From Kribbella pittospori (GTDB lineage Bacteria; Actinomycetota; Actinomycetes; Propionibacteriales; Kribbellaceae), in contig NZ_SJKB01000012.1 in NCBI RefSeq assembly GCF_004331465.1, positions 124,001 to 188,000 on the forward strand: DNA of 64,000 bases. The letters are read 5' to 3'. Positions 44,048 through 53,005 of this stretch are shown here, in pieces; within the stretch, counting starts at the first letter, position 1; each line of letters begins with the position of its first letter. The translations under genes and the position numbers were made by a program. The notes beneath the pieces were generated by a model. That model was given only the letters and a program-made list of their open reading frames with translations, made no database searches and was not told the DNA's origin.

Positions 44048-46507
44048 CTACTCGGTGGCCAAGGCGCCGGCGGGAGCGACCTTGGCAGCTCGCCGGGCGG
44101 GCAGGACGGACGCGAGCAGACCGGCCACCGCAGCGACCGCGGCGATCGCGACGAGCAGCGTGCCGGGTACGGCGTACTCCACGCCACCGTCGACGGTCTG
44201 ACCGCCCATGAGGGCGCTGGTCCCGGTCCAGCCGTAGATCAGGCCTAGGACGATGCCCAGTGCGGCCGCGACCAGTGCCATCAGCAACGACTCGACCGCG
44301 AGCATGCCGCGCAACTGGCGCCGGGTCAGACCCATGGCCCGGAGCAGTGCGTTCTCGCGGGTCCGTTCCAGCACCGACAGGCTGAGCGTGTTGCCTACAC
44401 CGACCAGTGCGATCAGGACCGAGACCCCGAGCAGACCGATGCCGACGAGCAGCAGGACGTCGAAGATCTTCGTGTAGCTGGTCCGTTCGGCCAGGCCGCC
44501 GCTGACCGACAGATCCTTGACCGTCGGGATCGACTGCTCCACCGAGTCGATCACCTGCGATCCGTCCGCCTTCGGGTCGGACGCCACCCAGAACCCGTTC
44601 ACTGCGGCGTTCGGGACGAGCTTCGAGAGGTCGGCGGCCGTGATCGTCATCGGGTCCAGCCCGGTCGCGCCCTGCGCGGTGAGCGTCAACTTGTGCTTGC
44701 CGGAGACGAGCGTGATCGGCGTACCGCTCTTGATGTCCAACCCGTTCATGGTCTGGTAGTCGAGCAGCGCCGTCCCCGGCTTCAGTTGACCGACCAGCGT
44801 CGGGTCGTGGATGACCGTCCCGGTCCCGGCCTGGTCGATCCCGGTCACAGGCACCTGCTGTGCGCCGGCCTTGAGCGTCACCTGGCTCACCGGGACCACC
44901 TGCGTGATGCCCTTGATGTCACGCAGTTGCTGCTCGGCACTGGCCGGCATCTTGTCGTTGTACGCCCGCACCACCAGGTCGACCGGGTACTGGCTGTCCA
45001 TCGACACGTCGAACGTCTTGCGCACCGACGCGATTCCGACACAGGTCAGGCTGATCAGGGTCACACCGATCAGCAGCGCCGACGTGGTGGCCGCCGTACG
45101 CTTCGGGTTGCGGACCGCGTTCGCGACGGCGATCCGGGACGGTACGCCGGTCCGGGCCGGCAGGGCGCCAAGCACCCGGATCAGCGCCGGCACCAGCAGC
45201 GAACCGACCGCGAGTACGCCGAGGAACGACAGCACACCGCCGGCCACACCGACGATCACCTGGCTGTCCCCTGCCCCGACGGCCAGCAGCAGGCCACCAC
45301 CCGCGAGCAACAGGAAGCCGAGGACCAACCGAACCACACCGGCCTTGGACCCGGCGGCCGGAGCGGCCTCGGGACGAAGCGCGGCGAGCGGCGCGACCCG
45401 GGTCGCCCGGCGAGCCGGTACGACGGCGGCCACGATGGTCGCCGCGGTCCCGAGCAGCAGCGGCAGGAGCACCGACCACACGTCCAGGTGCAGCGGCACC
45501 GGCGGGATGCCCCATTCGAACTCGCGGGCAAGCGCCAGTGCCAACGCCGAGAGCGCGACTCCGAACACGACCCCGATCGCGGACGCGACCACGCCGACCA
45601 CGCTCGCCTCCGCGAGCACTGAGGAGAACACCTGCCGGCGGGACGCGCCGACGCAGCGCAGCAGCGCCATCTCCCGGGTGCGCTGGGCGATCACGATCGT
45701 GAAGGTGTTGCCGATCACCAGGCAGGCGACGAACAGCGCGATCACCGCGAACATGCCGAACACACCGCCGAGAACGTCGATGCCGTTCGTGAAGCCCTTC
45801 ACCTCGTGGTCGATCCACTCCTCACCGGTGTAGACCTTCAGATCATGCGGTACGACGTTCTGGACGGTGGCGGCGAGCGCCTCCTGGTCCACGCCGGGCT
45901 TCGCCGCGATCGCGACCGCCCGGGTGAAGCCGTCCGGCTCGAAGATTTTCACCGCGGCCGGGGTGGCGACGCCATGTGCCTGGCCGACCGAGTTCGAGTC
46001 GTCCAGCAGGCCGACCACGGTGACGTCGAACGACTTGTTGTTCCACGTGTTGAGCCGGAGCTTCTGACCGACCGCGACCTTGTGCTTGTCCGCCAGCTTG
46101 GCCGGAAGCGCGATCTCGTTCGTTGCGGTCGGCAACCGGCCGGACGACGTACCGGGCCCGGCGATCTTCGTGGTGTCGTAGAGCGCGTCGATCTCGAGAG
46201 CCTCGTCCCGGACCAGCCCGGGGTACGACGCATCCAGGTAGGCGGTGGTCAGTGAGACCACGGACGCGGCCTGCGGGACCTTGTTGACCTTCGCGACATC
46301 GGCCGCGGTGATCTCGGCGTTCTCCGGGTACACCAGGGCGTCGACGCCGCGGTACTGCGCTCCGATCGTCGTGTCGACGCCGTGTGCCGCGGACCCGTGC
46401 GCGGTCATCGCCAGGGTGCCGAAACCGACACCCAGCACGATCGCCAGACAGGCGGCGACCAGGCGGCCCAGGTGGGCGCGCAGCGAGGAGAGAATCGAAC
46501 GGCGCAC
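44048..46507 (-). CDS. FtsX/MacB-type ABC transporter permease, two-repeat form
   Basis: An 819-residue membrane protein with the duplicated FtsX layout: one N-terminal helix (LVAACLAIVLGVGFGTLAMTAHG), a large extracytoplasmic domain, three helices (around 250-400), then a second unit ending in three helices (LLVGIGLLGVSVLIALVGVGNTL, GMLAVESLLMALVAAALGIVLG, VAIAAVAAVAGLLASVLPARRAAK). RLLRCVGASRRQV and NALLRAMGLTRRQLRGMLAVE are the coupling loops. GTG 46505-46507 starts 1 nt after the ATPase stop. Such pairs export lipoproteins or peptides, or sense and remove antimicrobials. The neighbouring two-component system supports an envelope role. Confidence 0.9.
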   Translation of the reverse strand: MRRSILSSLRAHLGRLVAACLAIVLGVGFGTLAMTAHGSAAHGVDTTIGAQYRGVDALVYPENAEITAADVAKVNKVPQAASVVSLTTAYLDASYPGLVRDEALEIDALYDTTKIAGPGTSSGRLPTATNEIALPAKLADKHKVAVGQKLRLNTWNNKSFDVTVVGLLDDSNSVGQAHGVATPAAVKIFEPDGFTRAVAIAAKPGVDQEALAATVQNVVPHDLKVYTGEEWIDHEVKGFTNGIDVLGGVFGMFAVIALFVACLVIGNTFTIVIAQRTREMALLRCVGASRRQVFSSVLAEASVVGVVASAIGVVFGVALSALALALAREFEWGIPPVPLHLDVWSVLLPLLLGTAATIVAAVVPARRATRVAPLAALRPEAAPAAGSKAGVVRLVLGFLLLAGGGLLLAVGAGDSQVIVGVAGGVLSFLGVLAVGSLLVPALIRVLGALPARTGVPSRIAVANAVRNPKRTAATTSALLIGVTLISLTCVGIASVRKTFDVSMDSQYPVDLVVRAYNDKMPASAEQQLRDIKGITQVVPVSQVTLKAGAQQVPVTGIDQAGTGTVIHDPTLVGQLKPGTALLDYQTMNGLDIKSGTPITLVSGKHKLTLTAQGATGLDPMTITAADLSKLVPNAAVNGFWVASDPKADGSQVIDSVEQSIPTVKDLSVSGGLAERTSYTKIFDVLLLVGIGLLGVSVLIALVGVGNTLSLSVLERTRENALLRAMGLTRRQLRGMLAVESLLMALVAAALGIVLGLIYGWTGTSALMGGQTVDGGVEYAVPGTLLVAIAAVAAVAGLLASVLPARRAAKVAPAGALATE

Positions 46508-46508
46508 G

Positions 46509-47288
46509 TCAGGCCCCCAGCTGCCGCAGCGCGTCCAGCACAGTCTCCGGCTTCGGGTTGTGCAGCTCACCCGCGAGCTTGCCGTCGGCAAGCATCACGA
46601 CGCGGTCGGCGTACGACGCGGCGAGCGGGTCGTGAGTGACCATCACCACGGTCTGGCCGAACTCACGGACCGAGCGGCGCAGGAACCCGAGCACCTCGGC
46701 CCCGGACCGCGAGTCCAGGTTGCCAGTCGGCTCGTCCGCGAACACGACCTCCGGCCGTCCGACCAACGCGCGAGCGACCGCGACGCGCTGCTGCTGACCG
46801 CCGGACAGCTCCGACGGGCGGTGCGTGAGCCGGTCCTGCAGTCCGAGTACGTCGACCAGCGTGGTGAGCCACTGCTGGTCGGGCTTGCGGTTGCCGAGCT
46901 CGAGCGGGAGCAGGATGTTGTCCTTCGCCGACAGCATCGGCAGCAGGTTGAACGACTGGAAGACGAAGCCGACCCGGTCCCGGCGGATCTTGGTCAGCTC
47001 GGCGTCCGGCAGCTGGGTCAGCTCGGTCTCGCCGAGCAGGACCTGACCGCTGGTCGGGGTGTCGAGGCCGGCCAGGCAGTGCATCAGCGTCGACTTGCCC
47101 GAGCCGGACGGGCCCATGATCGCGGTGAACCGGCCGACACCGAAGTCGACCGAGACGCCGTCGAGCGCGGCGACCGCGGTGTCGCCCTGTCCGTACACCT
47201 TGCGCAACTCGTGCGCCCGGATCGCGGTCCGCGGCGTCCCGTCCTGCGGCAACCGCCCGACCGCAAGCTCACCGGTCTGCAAAGTCAT
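46509..47288 (-). CDS. ABC transporter ATPase, LolD/MacB type
   Basis: A 259-residue ATPase with ELRKVYGQGDTAVAALDGVS, Walker A GPSGSGKST near residue 58, the Q-loop FVFQSFNLLPMLSA, signature LSGGQQQRVAVARAL, Walker B VVFADEPTGNLD and MVTHDPLAASYADRVV. The TGNLD ending of Walker B marks the MacB/LolD group that works with FtsX-type permeases. AAGGAG lies 4 nt before the ATG at 47286-47288. A 103-bp gap from the response regulator gene could hold its own promoter, since TTGACC stands at about -45 on the minus strand. Confidence 0.95.
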   Translation of the reverse strand: MTLQTGELAVGRLPQDGTPRTAIRAHELRKVYGQGDTAVAALDGVSVDFGVGRFTAIMGPSGSGKSTLMHCLAGLDTPTSGQVLLGETELTQLPDAELTKIRRDRVGFVFQSFNLLPMLSAKDNILLPLELGNRKPDQQWLTTLVDVLGLQDRLTHRPSELSGGQQQRVAVARALVGRPEVVFADEPTGNLDSRSGAEVLGFLRRSVREFGQTVVMVTHDPLAASYADRVVMLADGKLAGELHNPKPETVLDALRQLGA

Positions 47289-47391
47289 GTCACTCCTTGA
47301 TTCAACTGAACCTGACGTTGGTCAAGAAGTTAGTGATTCCGCCGCCGGATCTCGTCGGACCGCAGACTGGAGTCGGAGTACTACCTGGGTA

Positions 47392-48060
47392 TTACTTGGT
47401 CGGCCGGACCAGTCCCGTTTCGTAGCCCAGGACCACCAGGGCGACCCGGTCGCGCAGGCCGGTCTTGGCCAGGATCCGGCCGATATGCGTCTTGACCGTT
47501 GCCTCGGACAACGTGAACAGCTGGGCGATCTCGGTGTTCGACAGACCGCGGGCGACCTCGAGCAGGACCTCGCGTTCCCGGGCGGTCAGCTCGGCCAGAT
47601 CCGGCCGTTCGGTCTCGGTGTCGGGCAGGGCGCCGGCGAAGTGCTCCAGCAGCCGCTTCGTCGTACTGGGGGAGACCACCGCGTCACCGGAGTACACCTG
47701 GCGGATCGCCGACAGCAGGTCCGCGGGCGGCGTGTTCTTGAGCAGGAAGCCGGCCGCGCCGGCCTTGATCGCGGCGAACGCGTACTCGTCCAGGTCGAAC
47801 GTGGTCAGCACGATCACCTTCGGTGCCTGCGGCAACGACTGGATCCGCTGGGTGGCCTCCACGCCGTCCAGGCGGGGCATCCGGACGTCCATCAGTACGA
47901 CGTCGCACGCGGTCACCTGGATCTTCTCCACCGCCTCGCCGCCGTCGCCGGCCTGGCCGACCACCCGCATGTCCGGCTGGGAGTCCACCAGCATGGTGAA
48001 CCCGGCCCTGACGAGCTCCTGGTCGTCCACGAGGAAGACCCTGATCACGTCGTCGGTCAC
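47392..48060 (-). CDS. NarL/LuxR-family response regulator
   Basis: A 222-residue two-component regulator. The receiver domain has VFLVDDQELVRAGF (acidic pocket), VVLMDVRMPRLDGVEA with the phospho-acceptor Asp near residue 53, and the KNTPP-like LLKNTPPADLL. The C-terminal LuxR helix-turn-helix is LTAREREVLLEVARGLSNTE followed by VKTHIGRILAKTGL. Its start overlaps the kinase gene end by 4 nt, so the two are translated together. It probably controls the downstream ABC transporter genes. Confidence 0.94.
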   Translation of the reverse strand: MTDDVIRVFLVDDQELVRAGFTMLVDSQPDMRVVGQAGDGGEAVEKIQVTACDVVLMDVRMPRLDGVEATQRIQSLPQAPKVIVLTTFDLDEYAFAAIKAGAAGFLLKNTPPADLLSAIRQVYSGDAVVSPSTTKRLLEHFAGALPDTETERPDLAELTAREREVLLEVARGLSNTEIAQLFTLSEATVKTHIGRILAKTGLRDRVALVVLGYETGLVRPTK

Positions 48061-49241
48061 TGCTCGCCTCCAGTGGGAAGGTGGTACGGGAGTTTGGCGA
48101 TCACCTCGTAACCACCACCCGCCTTCGGTCCGGCGCTCACCGTACCGCCCGAGATCGAGGCGCGTTGCCGCATCCCCACCAGGCCGTGGCCCGGATCCGC
48201 GCTCGGCGCGACCCCGGCACCCCGGCCGTCGTCGGTGACCACCACGGTCAGCATCTCGCGACCGAAGTCCAGCAGGACGGAGGTCCGCGCTCCCGGCCCG
48301 GCGTGTTTCAGCGTGTTGGTCAGGCCCTCCTGCACGATCCGGTACGCCGTCAGGCCCAGCAGCGCCTCCAGGTCGCGCGGCTCGCCGGTCACCTCGTAGT
48401 CGACGGTCAGCCCGGCGTCGCGGACGTTGTCGATCAGCTCGGGCAGGGACGAAACGCCCGGCTGCGGGCGGGGCTGGTTCGGGTCGAGCTCGGGCTGCTC
48501 GTCCTGCTTGAGCAGGCCGAGCATCTTGCGCATCTCGGTCAGACTCGCGCGTCCGGTGTCGCCGATCGTGGCCAGCGCCTTCTTCGCCTGCTCCGGTGAC
48601 TTGTCCGCGGCGTACAGTCCGCCGTCGGCCTGGACGATCATGATCGACAGGCCGTGCGCGACGACGTCGTGGATCTCGCGGGCGATCCGGGTCCGCTCGT
48701 TGGACACGGCCAGTTTGGCCTCACGGTCGCGGTCACGTTCCAGTTGCTCCGCGCGTTCCTCGAGCTGGGCGACGTACAGGCCACGGGTACGGCGGCGTTC
48801 GCCGAACGCCCAGACGCCGAAGATCAGCGCGCCGAGGGCAACCATCATGGTCACCTGCTGGCGCCAGTCGGAGTTCGACCAGTACCGCGAGGTCGCCATC
48901 AGGACGCCGAGGCCGCCGACTCCGAGCGCGATCCGGCTGTAGCGGACCTCGCCGTACACGGAGATCGTGTACAGGGCGACGAGCAGGCCGACGTTGGCCG
49001 GCATCAACTGGGCGCCGAACAGCCACTGCACCGAGGCGACCGCGGAGACGCCGAAGAAGACAAGCTCGGGATGGCTGCGGCGCCAGATCAGCGGGACCAG
49101 CATGCCGAAGCCGAGGATGCCTTCGAACCCGGCCTGCGCGATCGACAGCAGGCCGAAGACCATGCACAGGCTGCCGGTCAGCAGCAGGTCGAACGCCTTG
49201 CTGCGGGCAGGCACGGGCCGCGCGGTCAGGATCCCCGTCAT
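48057..49241 (-). CDS. Sensor histidine kinase, HisKA_3 (NarL-partner) type
   Basis: A 394-residue membrane kinase. About five hydrophobic segments (residues 15-140) form the sensor, with almost no extracytoplasmic loop. A coiled-coil linker (AQLEERAEQLERDRDREAKL) leads to the phosphorylated histidine in RTRIAREIHDVVAHGLS near 205. The ATPase domain has VTDDGRGAG and GHGLVGMRQRASISGG. Intramembrane-sensing kinases of this type respond to envelope stress or antimicrobials. Its start is followed upstream by the TetR gene on the same strand, 75 bp away. Confidence 0.93.
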   Translation of the reverse strand: MTGILTARPVPARSKAFDLLLTGSLCMVFGLLSIAQAGFEGILGFGMLVPLIWRRSHPELVFFGVSAVASVQWLFGAQLMPANVGLLVALYTISVYGEVRYSRIALGVGGLGVLMATSRYWSNSDWRQQVTMMVALGALIFGVWAFGERRRTRGLYVAQLEERAEQLERDRDREAKLAVSNERTRIAREIHDVVAHGLSIMIVQADGGLYAADKSPEQAKKALATIGDTGRASLTEMRKMLGLLKQDEQPELDPNQPRPQPGVSSLPELIDNVRDAGLTVDYEVTGEPRDLEALLGLTAYRIVQEGLTNTLKHAGPGARTSVLLDFGREMLTVVVTDDGRGAGVAPSADPGHGLVGMRQRASISGGTVSAGPKAGGGYEVIAKLPYHLPTGGEQ

Positions 49242-49316
49242 GCGGGCCAGGGTACGGCCCGGTCGCGGCCCGAGGGGTCATGCCACGGGCGGATCTCGGC
49301 GTACGACCAGAGGTTG

Positions 49317-49958
49317 TTACTTGTGCGGGCGGGTCGACAGCGTCGGCTTGGCTTCGAGGCCGGAGAGGCCGTTCCAGGCGAGGTTGACCAGGTGGGCGGC
49401 GACGTCCGGCTTCTTCGGGCGACGGGCGTCCAGCCACCACTGACCGGTGAGCGCGACCATGCCGACCAGCATCTGGGCGTACATCGGGGCGTTCTTCGGG
49501 TCCAGGCCACGGCGCTTGAACTCCTCGGCCAGGATGTGCTCGACCCTGGTCGCGACGTCGCTGAGGATCGAGATGAACGAGCCGGTGGACGACCCCACCG
49601 GCGAGTCCCGGACCAGGATCCGGAAGCCGTCGGAGTTGTTCTCGATGTAGTCCAGCAGCGCGAGCGCGGCCTGCTCGACCAGTTCGTGCGCGCGGCCGGC
49701 CGTCAGAGATTGGGTCACGCCGTCGAGCAGCGCCCGTACCTCGCGGTCCACGACCACGGCGTACAGGCCTTCCTTGCCGCCGAAGTGTTCGTAGACGACC
49801 GGCTTGGAGACCTCGGCGCGCGCCGCGATCTCCTCCACCGACGTCGCCTCGTACCCCTTCTGGGCGAACAGGCCGCGGGCGATGGTGATGAGTTGTTCGC
49901 GACGCTCGGCACTCGTCATCCGGATCCGGCCGGACCGCCGCGGTTTGGGTTCCGTCAC
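49317..49958 (-). CDS. TetR-family regulator next to a fatty-acid desaturase gene
   Basis: A 213-residue TetR protein with the DNA-binding domain RREQLITIARGLFAQKGYEATSV...ISKPVVYEHFGGKEGLY form (here EVSKPVVYEHFGGKEGLYAVVV near residues 50-70). The ligand domain is generic. It lies 69 bp downstream of the desaturase gene on the same strand. Operator-like dyads stand in front of the desaturase gene, so control of unsaturated fatty acid synthesis, as by DesT or similar TetR proteins, is likely. The ligand is unknown. Confidence 0.9.
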   Translation of the reverse strand: MTEPKPRRSGRIRMTSAERREQLITIARGLFAQKGYEATSVEEIAARAEVSKPVVYEHFGGKEGLYAVVVDREVRALLDGVTQSLTAGRAHELVEQAALALLDYIENNSDGFRILVRDSPVGSSTGSFISILSDVATRVEHILAEEFKRRGLDPKNAPMYAQMLVGMVALTGQWWLDARRPKKPDVAAHLVNLAWNGLSGLEAKPTLSTRPHK

Positions 49959-50027
49959 GTCGAGATCACGTCAGCATCATGCCGTACTTCGGTGTTGCCG
50001 GTGGCCGAATAACCGCTGCGCACTGTT

Positions 50028-51035
50028 TCAGGCGGCAGCTTTCAATGGGGTCTTCGCGGTCGTGTCGACGCGGCGGGCCTCCAGGCGTTCGCGCACCGGC
50101 CAGCGGACGTCGCTGACCCAGCCCATCCGCTCGAAGAACCAGATGCACCGGGCCGACGTGTCGAGTTGGCCCTTCAGTACGCCGTGCCGCGCGCAGGTCG
50201 GGTCCGAGTGGTGCAGGTTGTGCCACGACTCGCCCTGGCTCAGGATCGCCAGCCACCACACGTTGCCGGACTTGTCCCGGCTCTTGAACGGCCGGTCGCC
50301 GATCGTGTGGCAGATCGAGTTGATCGACCAGGTGACGTGGTGCAGCAGCGCGATCCGGACCAGGCTGGCCCAGAAGAATGCGGTCAGCGCGCCCTCGATC
50401 GACCACGACCACAGGCCGCCGATGACGGCCGGCGCGAGCAGCGAGACGGCGACGAGCATCGGGAACATCCGGGACACGTGGACGACGTCCTTGTCCTTCA
50501 GCAGATCCGGCGCGTACTGGCGCTGAGGGGTCTGCTCGGTGTCGAACAGCCAGCCGATGTGCGCATGCAGGAAGCCCTTGGTGAGCGCGCCGAGGCTCGT
50601 GCCGTACTTCCAGGGGCTGTGCGGGTCGCCATCGCGGTCGGAGAACTTGTGGTGCTTGCGGTGGTCGGCCACCCAGCGGATCACCGGACCCTCGATCGCC
50701 AGCGAGCCGGCGATGGCCAGCGCGTACTTCATCGGGCGGTTCGGCTTGAACGACTTGTGCGTGAACAGCCGGTGGAAACCGATCGAGATGCCGTGGCCGG
50801 CGACCGTGTAGAAGATGACCGCCAGCACCACGTCGCGCCAGCCCAGGAATCCGCCCCAGGCGATCGGTACGGCGGCCAGCACGGCGAGGAACGGGATCCC
50901 GATGAACAACGCCAGCGCCACCTGCTCCCACGGCCGCTTCTGCTCCCCACCCAGCGTCCCGGTGTGCACGTCGAGGTCGTCGGCCTGTGCAGGGCGGGTG
51001 GGCGCCTCGGGCGCGGCAACGGGGGGTGGAGTCAT
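50028..51035 (-). CDS. Acyl-CoA delta-9-type fatty acid desaturase
   Basis: A 335-residue membrane di-iron enzyme that puts a double bond into saturated acyl chains. All three histidine boxes are present: HRLFTH (near residue 87), HRKHH (near 124) and HNLHH (near 260). The helices fit the four-TM desaturase layout (LALFIGIPFLAVLAAVPIAW, VVLAVIFYTVAGHGISIGFH). The N-terminal 30 residues are Pro/Ala-rich. ATG 51033-51035 is the start. A TetR-type operator lies in its promoter, and the TetR gene follows. The enzyme adjusts membrane fluidity. Confidence 0.94.
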   Translation of the reverse strand: MTPPPVAAPEAPTRPAQADDLDVHTGTLGGEQKRPWEQVALALFIGIPFLAVLAAVPIAWGGFLGWRDVVLAVIFYTVAGHGISIGFHRLFTHKSFKPNRPMKYALAIAGSLAIEGPVIRWVADHRKHHKFSDRDGDPHSPWKYGTSLGALTKGFLHAHIGWLFDTEQTPQRQYAPDLLKDKDVVHVSRMFPMLVAVSLLAPAVIGGLWSWSIEGALTAFFWASLVRIALLHHVTWSINSICHTIGDRPFKSRDKSGNVWWLAILSQGESWHNLHHSDPTCARHGVLKGQLDTSARCIWFFERMGWVSDVRWPVRERLEARRVDTTAKTPLKAAA

Positions 51036-51062
51036 GGTGGTTTCCCTCGGCTGGAGGACAGC

Positions 51063-51099
51063 TTACCTACGCTACCGTAACCTACGGACCCGTAGGTAA
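51063..51099. promoter_or_regulatory. TetR operator before the desaturase gene
   Basis: ACCTACGG and CCGTAGGT (51080-51087, 51090-51097) form a perfect 8-2-8 dyad. A further TTACCTACG at 51063-51071 pairs with CGTAGGTAA at 51091-51099. The block lies 28-64 bp upstream of the ATG, in the promoter position. The neighbouring TetR protein is the natural candidate binder. Confidence 0.7.
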
Positions 51100-51157
51100 G
51101 GAACCCCTCAGCGTGTCGTCCACCCCACTCCATGGCAAACTGTCCCGGCGACCACGA

Positions 51158-51229
51158 TCCCCCGTGGGGTAATCGGCAGCCCGCGAGACTTTGAATCTCG
51201 AAGACCAGGATCGAAACCTGGCGGGGGAG
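51158..51229 (+). tRNA. tRNA-Gln (anticodon TTG)
   Basis: The cloverleaf folds fully. The acceptor stem is TCCCCCG/CGGGGGA, and the anticodon stem is CGAGA/TCTCG around loop CTTTGAA, with anticodon TTG. The T stem is CCAGG/CCTGG, with an unusual T loop ATCGAAA in place of TTCGAAT. Discriminator G fits tRNA-Gln. CCA is not encoded. A short AACC/GGTT hairpin follows. Confidence 0.85.
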
Positions 51230-51572
51230 CAACCAACCTGCGGGTTCTTGTATGAACACGGACTGTGGCCCACCCCACGCGGAGCCACGCGCGCTCCTGC
51301 GTCACGTGCTCGCCACCGCCGGGAGTCGGACTTACGGGCGGGTAAGCGCGCCGGTTCGGTCGACCCACCACACCTCGACTCCCGCGGCTGCTCTTGGGAG
51401 TTCCTTCGAGCTGCTCTCCTGCAACCATGCGCGTCGTACCTCGGATGCGGATCGATCCTTCTCGAAGTCCATGTTCGATCAGCGCAGGAACAGCAGCTCG
51501 CCCCGACGGGCACCGGAGTACGCGACGGCCGGCGCAGACGACTGATGCTCGGCTGTCGCTAGCATCGTCGGC
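51230..51572. other. Gap after tRNA-Gln without a convincing gene
   Basis: Only short ORFs occur. One minus-strand ORF of 46 codons (51333-51473) reads like protein in places but lacks a ribosome site. A small hairpin just after the tRNA may be its terminator. Nothing else is recognised. Confidence 0.5.
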
Positions 51573-52301
51573 ATGGCGACGCGGCTTGTTCAAATCAACA
51601 TGAAGGCTCGGGACGATTCCGCGCTGGGCGGGTTCTGGGCGGACGCGCTCGGCTGGGGAGTGTCGAGCGAGGGACCCGGCGTGACCAACCTCGAACCCGA
51701 GGGTTTCGTCTACCCCGACCCCGTCGCCGTCTGTCTCGACCTCGTCGCCTCCGCGGAACCCAAGACGGTCAAGAACCGCGTGCACGTCGACCTCGCCACC
51801 ACCTCGGCGGCCCATCAGGCGGAGCTGGTGGCGCGCTTGAAGGATCTCGGCGCAACACTCGCCGACGTGGGCCAGGGCGACGTCCCCTGGACGGTCATGG
51901 CCGACCCGGAGGGCAACGAGTTCTGCGTGCTGGACTGGCACGACCCGATCCGAGACACCGGACCGATCGCCACGGTCGTCGTTGACTGCGCGGATCCGCG
52001 AGCTATGGCCCGCTTCTGGTGCAACGCCATGGACTGGACCCTGCACAAGGTGACCGATCACAACGCCGTACTGCGCTCCGCCAAGGGCGTCGGCCCATAC
52101 CTGCAGTTCCTCCGTACGCCCGACGTAAAGACCGGGTGGAATCGAGTGCATCTCGACCTCCGCCCGTACCCAGGTGACGAGGTGGAGGCGGAGGCGGCCA
52201 GACTGCGGACTCTCGGCGCCACGACCATCGACCTCGATGTCACGTGGACGGTCCTCGCCGACCCGGAAGGCAACGAGTTCTGCCTCCTCGCCCCAGGCTG
52301 A
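51573..52301 (+). CDS. Two-domain VOC (glyoxalase-like) protein
   Basis: A 242-residue protein made of two tandem VOC units. Unit 1 begins RLVQINMKARDDSALGGFWADALGW and ends WTVMADPEGNEFCVLDW. Unit 2 begins IATVVVDCADPRAMARFWCNAMDW and ends WTVLADPEGNEFCLLAPG. The D-P-E-G-N-E-F-C motif is repeated exactly. Each unit offers His and Glu as metal ligands. Two units make one whole barrel, so the protein may act as a monomer. Proteins of this type are frequent in actinobacteria, some giving resistance to small molecules by binding them. The ligand is unknown. Confidence 0.88.
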   Translation: MATRLVQINMKARDDSALGGFWADALGWGVSSEGPGVTNLEPEGFVYPDPVAVCLDLVASAEPKTVKNRVHVDLATTSAAHQAELVARLKDLGATLADVGQGDVPWTVMADPEGNEFCVLDWHDPIRDTGPIATVVVDCADPRAMARFWCNAMDWTLHKVTDHNAVLRSAKGVGPYLQFLRTPDVKTGWNRVHLDLRPYPGDEVEAEAARLRTLGATTIDLDVTWTVLADPEGNEFCLLAPG

Positions 52302-52425
52302 CCCCAACCTTCTTCATCCGCCCACTACGGCCACGAGCGGTCCGATTCGGCCGGCCATTCGGTCGGGGGTCGGGGTGCTTGGAGCCTCATCGCGGAAGGG
52401 TGGACCGCTTCGCTAGCATCGCGCC

Positions 52426-52863
52426 GTGGCAGTGACAGCCTCTGGGGTGTTCCGACGAACCGCGATCGAGCGGGCAGATCAACGAGTCTCCTGGGAACGA
52501 ACGGATCAGGCCTTCTTCTCGAGTGGGGCATGCCACGTGCTGGCCTGGACGTGCAGGGATTTCTATCCCGATCAGGGGATCGCTTTGGCGGCGATGTACT
52601 TGGGTGACTACGAGCATCCACTGCACACGTACGCGAGGTGGGGCACGTGGGCGTTCGATGCGTCGGGTTGGAACCCTGAGTCCGAACTCCTGCAGGTCAA
52701 CAGCGACTTCGAGGGTCGCCCCGTCCGTCAGGTGGAGACGATCAGAAGTGACCTTCGGGAGTTCTGCGAAGAGCATGTGCACCGGCAACCGCACCAGTAC
52801 TGGGCAGATCCGACAGAACGCGCACGCGCCTACGTGGCCCGATACGACCCACCCTGGCTGTAG
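52426..52863 (+). CDS. Conserved hypothetical protein
   Basis: A 145-residue soluble protein starting at GTG. It is rich in aromatic residues: GACHVLAWTCRDFYPDQGIALAAMYL, then HPLHTYARWGTWAFDASGWNPESELL and a C-terminal QYWADPTERARAYVARYDPPWL. I remember similar uncharacterised proteins in streptomycetes. No catalytic motif is evident. It is a single gene with a 124-bp gap upstream and convergent neighbours. Confidence 0.7.
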   Translation: MAVTASGVFRRTAIERADQRVSWERTDQAFFSSGACHVLAWTCRDFYPDQGIALAAMYLGDYEHPLHTYARWGTWAFDASGWNPESELLQVNSDFEGRPVRQVETIRSDLREFCEEHVHRQPHQYWADPTERARAYVARYDPPWL

Positions 52864-53005
52864 GCCCTTCGCTCGCAGCAGACTGGGCTCTGTCAAGGAT
52901 CTTGGACGGTTGGTGTGGCAGTCCTCGGCTGGACCTGAGTTCCGTTGTCGATAAGCCTTGGCCCAAGCGTCCGATCACGCCGCGGCGAGTGCGCGTAGTG
53001 GGCTT

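Noticed and set aside
51333-51473. A 46-codon minus-strand ORF after tRNA-Gln (MDFEKDRSASEVRRAWLQ start)
   Set aside because: The sequence looks somewhat protein-like, but there is no ribosome site, no family match that I can name, and it is short.
52864-53005. Possible transposase remnant between two hypothetical genes
   Set aside because: Short frames on both strands gave no recognisable transposase motif and no terminal repeats.
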